Below are positions 34,051 through 42,095 of a DNA stretch of 64,000 bases, in pieces. The notes under the pieces are model-generated. The model did no database searches. It saw nothing but the letters and a program-made list of their open reading frames with translations, and had not been told where the DNA came from. The stretch's first letter is position 1. The number at the start of each line of letters is the position of its first letter. Both the position numbers and the translations under genes were made by a program. This stretch comes from Massariosphaeria phaeospora. Taxonomy: Eukaryota; Ascomycota; Dothideomycetes; Pleosporales. Where the stretch lies: the NCBI GenBank assembly GCA_011032825.1, contig JAADJZ010000013.1, positions 1,116,001 through 1,180,000 of the forward strand, read 5' to 3'.

Positions 34051-36312
34051 TCACCGCATTCTATACCGCGACAGATACTCTCCGCCTTTTTTCCTTGGTG
34101 GGACCAGGCTAATTTCGATTGGCGGAAGCATCGGGGGCAAGTCCTTGCCGTTCTTGCTACCAGGTAGTCGAAGGTCATCGACGTCGGACATTGTCGTTTG
34201 GGTCGGGGCTGGTGCATTTCTGCCTGCGGAATTCGCCTTACTCTCCGAGCTTCCATTCAGATGGTGATCTCCAAGATCTTTCCAATTGAGCTTCAGGGTG
34301 GATTCTTGCAGCTTCGCATCCGAACCTACGATGTCCTCCCAAAATGCTACCGGCATGCACTCCATGGTGGGGTCAAACGCGGAAGTCGGGTCACTCTCTT
34401 TCCAGGAGTCGATCATATTTTCGACATTTTCGGATAGGATCGCCCTTTGATCTGGACTGAGCTGCGGATGCAATTGTAGATGCGCTCGTTGAACTGCAAC
34501 TTGTCGCTTCCGTTCTAGGTCGGACGATTTACTTTCTGGCGCAGTGTCTTTCTTGATTGGTTGGCTCGCTAAGGCTTGCAATTCGCTTTCGGCCATCACT
34601 CGCTCCAGAAGCTCTTCCAGTATTTGCCTAGGCAGGGGCATCACTGCTGGATCGAATCCTACGCCGGCTAAACGGTTCGCCATTGCCATCCCTTCTAATA
34701 GACGATCGTCGGTTATTTTGCCTTTGTCTTCCGGTGAGAGGTTAAGCAGCGTATTCACAAATGATTTCTGAGTAGGTAGGTGGGGCCGTAGCTTGTCTTT
34801 CTTCAACTTGAAAAACTGATCTGCTGAGGTGTCCTTCATCGCGATATGGTCGGGTGATATCACTGCAGGGGTACGACTCCAGGCAGTCATCGGCCGACCA
34901 AAGAGCTCATCGAGGAAAGGTTTAGGCAATGGGGTTTGCCAGCTGTCGAAGTTGGGAATTTGACGCTCAGCCTTCCGTATTATGGGTATTAGAGTGCCCA
35001 TAGACACGCTGCTTCGCTCTTCCGAAGTCAAGTCCGATCTTTGTTTCAAGAATTCAGCCTGGTAGTGGCAGGCGATTCTCAACAATGCACGCTCATATTG
35101 GATATATGCCTTTGATGCCTTCGGCTTCGGCAGGGGGATCAGCGCTCCTGTCAGAGCGACATGGCCGGCATCTTTGCTTAAGTCTTCGGCCTGGGTGTTC
35201 CCTCCATAGAGGGCGTCTAGAAGCTTCTGTGGGATGTCGGAAGCTCTCCAGGCAGTACGCGGCAATAAATCGGCATTGAACTTCCACTCCGGGCAGTCGT
35301 GCAGTGCAAGCGAAATAGCTGACGTTAGGTGCTTCTCGTAGATTTGCCGTTGTTCGTAATCGGTTATTTTACTTTCTAACATAGCGAATTGTGCCCGGTA
35401 GACGTCAGCCACGTTGGTGTTCTTGCCACCCCCGTTCATCTTATGGAGCTGTTGTACCGACCAAATCCCCGTTGGACTGAGATTTGGCAATGATGTCGGC
35501 TTCGTGTTTTCGGCCATAGGTACTTCGGCAGTAGGTGCGCTTGTCTGGTCTAGTGGCGGCATATCTGTTGACGAGTCGGATGACTGAGTAGTGTTGCTGA
35601 GGTATGCTCTTATTGTAGATAATATGGGTGCTTGACTCTCGCCTAGGAGGTCATTCACGAGCTCGAGGATGACGCCTGGTGTTCCGATTCGGCTAGGAAC
35701 CTGCCCAGTGAGTTCTTCTGTGTTTTCAACGAGGTCCTTGCATGCGTCTGCACAGAAGTTTGACACGGCGTTTGCTAGATGTTGGAACCTCTTGGCATGT
35801 TTCTCGGTCTCGCTAGCTCGTTCCAAAACTGTGAGAGGTTCGGCATTGATATTTCGCAACACCTTGGTTGAATCATTTGCTGTGGTTGCTATTGCCTGTT
35901 TCAGCAGCTCGAAGGATGTCAATGAGACCTCGGCCATTCCGCAAATATCCGTCTGAAGCTGAGCTGAAACCTTTTTCGCCTCGGATGTTTGGCGTTTTGC
36001 TTCTGCCAATTCCCTCTGGAGACTTGCGACTTTGTCGTTGGCGGTCTTCGCTTCTCGTTCGAAATTGTCCCATTGCTCTAAAGCAATACCTACGTCTCGT
36101 TTCACAGTTACGAGAGCAGCTTCCGTTCCTTTCAGTTTTACTGAATCGGTATCCGTGTCTTCTGCTTTAGACAGGACTTTGCTGGGCTGGTCGGCAGCAA
36201 GTGTCGGTTCAACCGGCGTCGAAGAACTGGATCTTTTTCTTCGCTCTTCCCGGAGCGTTTGAACTAAAGATGAAGTTACCAGCGGCGGTGGCCGCGACAG
36301 TGGCGGTGGCAT
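34051..36312 (-). CDS. Unrecognised protein with at least four ~70-residue repeat modules
   Basis: Single exon of 753 residues, no known family recognised. Residues 1-50 are Pro/Ser-rich and basic. Residues 60-125 form a coiled coil (EREAKTANDKVASLQRELAE). Four modules follow at about 303-371, 404-473, 500-571 and 600-664, about 98 residues apart. Each has a helical part with L-[ST]-x2-[DE]-[RK]x motifs (LTSEERSSV, LSPEDKGKI, LSPDQRAIL) and closes on F-D-x4-P-x-P-x2-[IF]-L-[DE]-E-L (NFDSWQTPLPKPFLDELFG, GFDPAVMPLPRQILEELLE). An earlier, weaker unit may end at GTPGVILELVNDLLGES (about 225). The C-terminus is Pro/Lys-rich and basic, suggesting nucleic acid or chromatin contact, which is a guess. 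Divergent partner 508 bp away shares the module. Confidence 0.7.
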   Translation of the reverse strand: MPPPLSRPPPLVTSSLVQTLREERRKRSSSSTPVEPTLAADQPSKVLSKAEDTDTDSVKLKGTEAALVTVKRDVGIALEQWDNFEREAKTANDKVASLQRELAEAKRQTSEAKKVSAQLQTDICGMAEVSLTSFELLKQAIATTANDSTKVLRNINAEPLTVLERASETEKHAKRFQHLANAVSNFCADACKDLVENTEELTGQVPSRIGTPGVILELVNDLLGESQAPILSTIRAYLSNTTQSSDSSTDMPPLDQTSAPTAEVPMAENTKPTSLPNLSPTGIWSVQQLHKMNGGGKNTNVADVYRAQFAMLESKITDYEQRQIYEKHLTSAISLALHDCPEWKFNADLLPRTAWRASDIPQKLLDALYGGNTQAEDLSKDAGHVALTGALIPLPKPKASKAYIQYERALLRIACHYQAEFLKQRSDLTSEERSSVSMGTLIPIIRKAERQIPNFDSWQTPLPKPFLDELFGRPMTAWSRTPAVISPDHIAMKDTSADQFFKLKKDKLRPHLPTQKSFVNTLLNLSPEDKGKITDDRLLEGMAMANRLAGVGFDPAVMPLPRQILEELLERVMAESELQALASQPIKKDTAPESKSSDLERKRQVAVQRAHLQLHPQLSPDQRAILSENVENMIDSWKESDPTSAFDPTMECMPVAFWEDIVGSDAKLQESTLKLNWKDLGDHHLNGSSESKANSAGRNAPAPTQTTMSDVDDLRLPGSKNGKDLPPMLPPIEISLVPPRKKGGEYLSRYRMR

Positions 36313-36820
36313 TTTCGTTATCGTAGCGATTGTTGATGGTTAGGTTGCGAGATGTGGGTGAGATGGGGATGGGGATGAAGCGATGGAGTAGCGGCCTACT
36401 CGTCTGATGACGCACGTGAGAGTGCAGCTTATGGTGTCATGTAGTTATTGTAGCTTGGGATGCGGAGAACGGTAGGTGCTAAGAGAGGTAGGTTGTGGTG
36501 CGATCTCGTTATTCTAGCTTGGAGTGTGGAAGGTAAAGGTAAATCGCACAAGCACCCGTGGACACGTCTTCGTTGACTCTGCTACGAAATCAACTTTACC
36601 TCAATTCAAACTAATCTTTCGAGATTCTCGACCAATTCAGCTCTCGTGTGCCTCAACTCCGATTCTTTCGTGCACTTCAAATGCGAACTCTCACCACCAT
36701 TGCTCCACAACATCACTCTCACCTCGAACTTAGCTGTGTTACGCCAATCAAATCCCCGACAGTATATTCCAAATAACCTCAATTCAGTTTCATTGAGACA
36801 CGTTCTGCTCACTGGAGACG
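36313..36820. promoter_or_regulatory. Divergent intergenic region of the module-gene pair, with a short direct repeat
   Basis: The only DNA between the two divergent starts, so it should hold both promoters. Two imperfect copies of GTTATT.TAGCTTGG.. with flanking matches lie at about 36434-36475 and 36498-36540. The stretch just before 36820 is rich in CTCA/CAAT words. Confidence 0.5.
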
Positions 36821-38639
36821 ATGGAGGAGCCCAGCGTCGACGTTATGCGAGCGCGGTACGGAATTCAAATCAACAGACAAGCTGAGCCCGACGCACAAGG
36901 GCTACAAGACAAGATCAAGCGACTGGAAGCCGAGCGAGACGCTATACTTGCCGAACACGAAGCGGCACTGGAAAAGAACGATGAATTGAACAAATTCTGT
37001 GACGCCAAGACCGAGCGGGCAAACCAAGCCGAAAACCGCAGCCTCGCAGAATTTCGGGGTCGTGCGCATGCGCACGCAGGTACAACATTTGCCAACATAG
37101 GTCAGAACCACTTGAAAGACTTTGCAAATATGGTCCGGGCCCAGGTCCAGCGCGACGAACAGAGAGCAAAGATGAAAGCCATCATAGCACACCGCGTGGC
37201 CGAATCCGTAACCGAGCCGACGATTGAGAAGATCTCGAACAACCACGAAGTGCAACAAAGTTTATCAGAAATGATAGATTCCTATAGAGATCTGGCAAAA
37301 CGAGTGAGGAAAGCCAGCGCTCTTCTCGTCGGCCTCGCCGAGCCCCTGCCATCAACAAAAGCGAACGACAGCCAAATCGGCCGTTGGAAGGTCGAAATCC
37401 GGGAATCCGAATTGGTTTCAGCTCTCAACAACGTCGAGGATATCGAGAGTGCAGATAGTCTATTGCGGCGTTGCATAACAGAGCGGATGGAGCCTGTGTC
37501 GTTACCCGTTCACCTCAACGACCCACTCAACCTTTTTTGCCGTAGCAAAGACCCAGAAGCGCTGCTCGAGATAGAGCTGCAGATGCATTATTTTGTATTC
37601 TTGGCTTCCAAAGCCAGAGACTCATTCAGCAGACAGGTACAACAAAGGTCCGACATCGCGGAAGACGAAGTGGAGCATATTTGCGCAAATGAGAACGTGA
37701 GCTTCTTAACACACAGAGCCATCCTAAGCGACACAGATTTTGACCCGCTGCAATCACAAATACCGACAGAAATCCTTAACGAATATGTTGGGCGCCAGCT
37801 TGCCGTCTCCAACTGGAATTCGCCCTCATCAGTTTTCGAAGAGAACGACTATGAGAAATACAAGAGGGACGTAAAGGGCCGTCTGAACAAGTCCATGAAA
37901 GCGCAGCTGAATATCATTTTGGAGACATACGGGCTCAAAAGCAAAGACTTTGACTCTGAATGCGCTATCGTTGCTGGAATGGTACGAGCCGAAACACGCC
38001 TTCACAAGTCAGGCGATGCCCGCGTACATCCTGAACTCAATATTAAGAGTTCCACCGCCCGCGGGCTCACCGCTTTTGCCGTTAACAAAGAATCGGCAAG
38101 AAACAGAGAAGAAGAATATTTTGCAGGCCACAGCTCAAAAGACGATCATGGAGATGAGAATGCGAGATGCAGAAGCTTCGGATCGTCGCGAGAAGATATT
38201 TGAGGCACAGCTGGATGCTCAAGAAGGTTTTATCAATAACGTCACCGGAATTACACAACATACAAAAAAGGCCGTGACGGAGTCAATTGGCGGGATGATC
38301 AAGGACACAGTGAAGAGATTTCCCGAAACGTACGACCTCACCTCGCAGCCAATCCCGCAACAGATTCTAAAGGAATGGAATAAGGAGACAGTCCCCCCCG
38401 AGCAGCTTGCCATGTTGCTAGGTTCCTTGGATAAGGTGGTGAAGCCGACAAGCCAAGCCAATCTTGCCACCAACGGGATTGGCCCACCCAATGGCCCTAC
38501 TAAAAGGAGCCTGTCGAGCCCGAAACCCCCCTCGAAAAGGCCGAAGATTGGTGATCTGAATGCCGAGTTGGGTCTTAGCGATGCAGAGCTCAACAGCTCG
38601 GAAGAATCGGTAGTCAAATCAGTAGAGCATGGAGAATGA
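36821..38639 (+). CDS. Unrecognised coiled-coil protein sharing the FD..P.P..IL module
   Basis: No known family recognised. Starts MEEPSVDVMRARYG, then an acidic/basic coiled coil (LQDKIKRLEAERDAILAEHE). Two clear modules match its divergent neighbour: IAEDEVEHICANENVSFL closing on DFDPLQSQIPTEILNEYVG, and AVTESIGGMIKDTVKRF closing on TYDLTSQPIPQQILKEWNK. The C-terminus is Pro/Lys-rich with SKRPKIG, a possible nuclear signal, and an acidic end. The open frame stops at 38203, but a second frame continues to 38639. They join cleanly by a phase-0 intron ending TTTTGCAG at 38126, with the donor either GTACAT at 38024 (571 residues) or GTTAAC at 38081 (590 residues). Both donors are non-ideal; a frameshift is the alternative. 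Confidence 0.65.
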
Positions 38640-39878
38640 GAAACGAGGGAATAAGTTTTATTTTGTAGCATGCAAGGACGAGTACGGCTGTGGATGTTCA
38701 GGATGGTCGCATGGAAGTTCGGCAAGCTGAAAACAACTTAGCAAAAACACAGGAAGACTTCTAATTCCAAAAGCACGGGAGAGCGGATGGTACTAGCTAG
38801 TAGATTCGATCGATCATTTCAAGGTGCCGATATGAACTTTTGACATAGAAGTGCTTACCGAAATCAACATAGCCTGCACGAGCTATGTGGATCATCGTCT
38901 CCTTAGCAAATTGCCTGATTCTTGTTCTTGCTATACTGTTTCCATTCCTATAGCTATCAATCGACTATAGAATCAACGAGGAGTTTAGACAATGTAGCTC
39001 CCCTAAACTTCTAATTCCTTAGCCGATATTTCGCCAAGTTCTTGCTGTAGATACTGCTTTGTATTAGGGATGCCGAAAGTGCCGTCTTGTAGATAAAGCA
39101 TAAACTTACACTGAACAAAGAGAACTCCGCAGCGCATGTTGGGAATAACAATGTTTAGTGTAAGAGCCGTAGACTGTAGATATATTTATTTGCTATATAG
39201 CCGAAATTCCTAGAGAACATAGTAGCGTAGATGCTGGAAGTATATAAGCCGAAAGTTACCTTGGATGTTCGGAGTAATGACTCCTAGCCGAACCCTTGCC
39301 GAACCCTTGCCGAATCTACTTCTATAATCCACAGGAGTTGCCTAGGTTATAGTATAAACTACAACACTCTGTCTGTGTTAAAGATCTTTTTGAGAAAAAA
39401 AAAAAGTAGAAAAAAGTTCCCATCCTAGCTATACTCGAACGGTAGAAATAGCTGAAAACGGTTTCATTTGGAAAAGTAGCAAGACTCATATGTTTCATAG
39501 TCGTCCGAATTATACAAGCTCATTCATCTTCCTATGTCCTAACGGCCTAACTCAATCCGCGCAACAGCGCCATCTGCTTGCCAGCAAATAGAGCCTAAAT
39601 TTTTGTGGCTGCAGGAGCGTGGTGAAAACGTAATAGATCTGTGCTTGCCGATTATCAGATATGCACGCGCTCCCCACCAACATCCTCCACGGGCCACACT
39701 TCCAATTCCACTTGCACCCCTGAACAATGCTTTGTAACGCTGATAGCAAAATATCTCATTCTTCTTGAAAGCTTTTATGCTGTGAAAAGCATCGTCGGAT
39801 GCATGGTTGTCGGGCTTCAGTAGGAGGGTGATGGTGGTCGGGGTGAGCATGTTGTGTTGTAGCCACGGCAGGTCGATA
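38640..39878. other. 1.2 kb AT-richer intergenic, possible old relics
   Basis: Many TAG/TAA triplets and repeated GCCGAA words (39220-39320, including a CCGAACCCTTGCCGAACCCT doublet). A 44-codon minus frame near 38980-39110 (GTFGIPNTKQYLQQELGEIS) and a 103-codon minus frame at 39539-39850 have some protein character, but I could place neither. Probably degraded repeat DNA. Confidence 0.4.
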
Positions 39879-41642
39879 TTAGACTAGGTAGAGATGGGAT
39901 CGGAATTCGCGGTCTTCGTCTATGTGGACTTTGGTCTTGGGGTTGTAGTCGTCGAACTCAGGCCATTTTCCTGTGCTCCAGTAGTCGGCGTCGTCTTCGT
40001 CAGTGTCCGTAGTGCACTTTAGCGCCGCGCGCAGTATGGTCGCTACGTCTCTGTTTTTCTGCTCCTTCCTCTCCTGCTCTTCCTCCTCCTCACTGGCTGC
40101 TCCGCCCTCACAAAACGCTCGCAACAGCCCCGCGAGCCCCGCGTCCCTTGCCTCCGTGTCCGTGATTCCGGGCATGTCCATGTTCATGTCCACGTCTATA
40201 CCGCCCACTTCCCGCGCCAGCGCGCGCACAAGACCCTTGCGCAACCCGCACTTCCACAAGTTACCCACTCCTACGGCCGCCGCAATCTTCGCACAGTCGT
40301 CCTCCCATCCCTCGCTCGCCTGCCTCCGGCGCCGCAACACGGTTACCAAGCACCGCAGGCCCAGCGCCACACTACTAGGCCGCACATCGCACGCCTCAGC
40401 AAACACCAACCGCCGCCCGTCAAAATGCTTCCACGGGGGCCTGCGGTGATACACCTCCTTTAACTGCAGCAGCGTGGGATCCAAGACCACGACTGTGAAC
40501 TCAGCATCGGCGAGCGGCACGATGACGAAACGCGCGTGGGCGAAGTTCATGGCGACGTCGTCGTAGAGCGAGAGGCCGTTGTGCGAGGCCCAGAGCGCGA
40601 GGTAGCCGTCGCCGTCGTCGTCCTGGCCGAATAGATAGGCTACGATGACGACGCCGATGCCGGGCGGGACGAGTTGCACGGCTTCCGTTCCCCGTATCGT
40701 GTTCCATGTGCCCGTGAGATTGCACCACGCATAATCCCGTTTTCTCATCAGCTCGAGCACTCTCTCCATCTCCCTCTCCCTCTCCCGCCTCCTCTCTAGC
40801 TCGTCCTCGCTTTCATAGCTAGTCAGTTCGCCATCCTCCTCCCGAAAAAGCTTGAGATGCTCGTCCTCGAGGTTTTCCGTCGGGTCCGCGACAGCGTCGC
40901 CGTAGCTGTACAGCGCCAGCACGCGCGCCCGAAAACCATCCTCTTCGGCCGGCGTGTCGCCCCCAAATTCTACGAGCATAACATCCTCACCAGCCGGGAC
41001 GCCGATCAGCGCGGCTAGCGACTTCGGGTACGCGACCGCGAGCGTCTGGCGCTGGTAGCCCGAGATGTGGATAGCCAGTTTCATCTCGTAGCGCGCGTGA
41101 ATTGCGCGGGCCCGGAGCAGCAGCTCGTCGTACCGCTGGAGCACGCTGGCTGCTGACTGGAGCAGCGTGTTGTCTTCTAGCGTCTCCTTTTCGAGCGTGT
41201 CGTCTTCCAGCGTCTCGTCTTCCTCCACGCAAGCCCTGCTCCTGATCTTGCAAACCTCGTGCAGATGCAGCCTTGCCAGTCCAACAGCAGCAGCACAAGC
41301 GTCCAGCAGCATCTTCCTCTCCGCGAGCATCCGGCGGTTCTGCGCCGCGCTTCCGACGTCGGTCTGCGCAAACAAGGCCTCACTTGCTGATATATGCGAG
41401 CCCAGGGCCTCAGCCATCGCGACCAGGGCTTGGGCGACACTGTGCTTCCGCGCATGTTTGCTTAGTGCACAGGAGATTACCTTCAGGGTGCTAGGCAGCT
41501 CAAGTGGCAAACCGAAGCGCGAGAAGTCGGCTTCAAAGGGCGTGGGCGGGGGTGTTGCGTTGCGTTGCGTTGCGTTGCGTTGCGTTGCGTTGAGTTGTGT
41601 TGTGTTGTCTTGTGGGGTGGGGTTGATGGAGATGCAAGGCAA
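39879..41642 (-). CDS. HNH-family paralog with a degenerate nuclease site
   Basis: Single exon, 587 residues, same architecture as the protein at 1337-2839: helical N-terminus (SEALFAQTDVGSAAQNRRM matching SESSYDEADVGTAAENKVK), YDELLLRARAIHARY, the HNH-like core, RRRRQASEGWEDDCAKI, and a C-terminal RDVATILRAALK with acidic tail. In the core the first His is Gln (AVQLVP, residue 323) and the last is Asp (LYDDVAMNF, residue 362); only the Asn of HNGLSL (355) remains. Metal-dependent cleavage is therefore unlikely. An acidic/Arg insertion of about 60 residues (about 250-305) is absent from the intact relative. The frame is nevertheless intact over 1.7 kb, so it is probably maintained. The N-terminus is encoded by a pentanucleotide repeat. 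Confidence 0.75.
   Translation of the reverse strand: MPCISINPTPQDNTTQLNATQRNATQRNATPPPTPFEADFSRFGLPLELPSTLKVISCALSKHARKHSVAQALVAMAEALGSHISASEALFAQTDVGSAAQNRRMLAERKMLLDACAAAVGLARLHLHEVCKIRSRACVEEDETLEDDTLEKETLEDNTLLQSAASVLQRYDELLLRARAIHARYEMKLAIHISGYQRQTLAVAYPKSLAALIGVPAGEDVMLVEFGGDTPAEEDGFRARVLALYSYGDAVADPTENLEDEHLKLFREEDGELTSYESEDELERRREREREMERVLELMRKRDYAWCNLTGTWNTIRGTEAVQLVPPGIGVVIVAYLFGQDDDGDGYLALWASHNGLSLYDDVAMNFAHARFVIVPLADAEFTVVVLDPTLLQLKEVYHRRPPWKHFDGRRLVFAEACDVRPSSVALGLRCLVTVLRRRRQASEGWEDDCAKIAAAVGVGNLWKCGLRKGLVRALAREVGGIDVDMNMDMPGITDTEARDAGLAGLLRAFCEGGAASEEEEEQERKEQKNRDVATILRAALKCTTDTDEDDADYWSTGKWPEFDDYNPKTKVHIDEDREFRSHLYLV
41553..41592. repeat. (GTTGC)n pentanucleotide microsatellite in a coding start
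   Basis: About eight perfect GTTGC units on the plus strand followed by degenerate GTTGT units. On the minus strand it codes for the NATQRNATQRNAT segment near residues 18-30 of the HNH paralog. A unit gain or loss would change the frame. Confidence 0.85.
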
Positions 41643-42095
41643 GGTAACTGACGGTGGATGAAAGATGTTCTGAGGATTAGTGAAGAGGAAAACCCCGAAC
41701 TATATAGAAAAAAAATCGGGCGATGGGCATTATTAAAGTTTTCGTGTCGCTGTTCCGTGGTTCGAAGTATCATTTGGGGCTCGAGCGTTCGCGGATCGTA
41801 GTTGCGCAGTATCCGCTGCATAGAAAAAATTATCCTTGCAAATCATTTGTTGTAGTTGGCTGGGTGGTCAGCAATGACTGAACGACTCAAATTGACCAAT
41901 TTTAGTAACAGACGGCCTCGGCTTCGTCGGGGGTTTCGGAGCCTGATCATGAGGATGACAGTTTGCATTCATGGTCTACAATAACATATGCACCAAGCGT
42001 AGGCACGTGTTGCGTCCGACTGCCTATACGTGAGCAGAATTGCGCAAAAAAAGACCTTGATTTCTCGATACTATCCTATCGTTCTGGGTATCCTG
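41643..42095. other. Intergenic between the HNH paralog and the BTB gene
   Basis: Promoter side of the HNH paralog and 3' side of the BTB gene. Nothing recognised. Confidence 0.4.

Noticed and set aside
39539..39850. 103-residue minus frame just 3' of the HNH paralog
   Set aside because: No recognisable features; lies in AT-richer degraded DNA.
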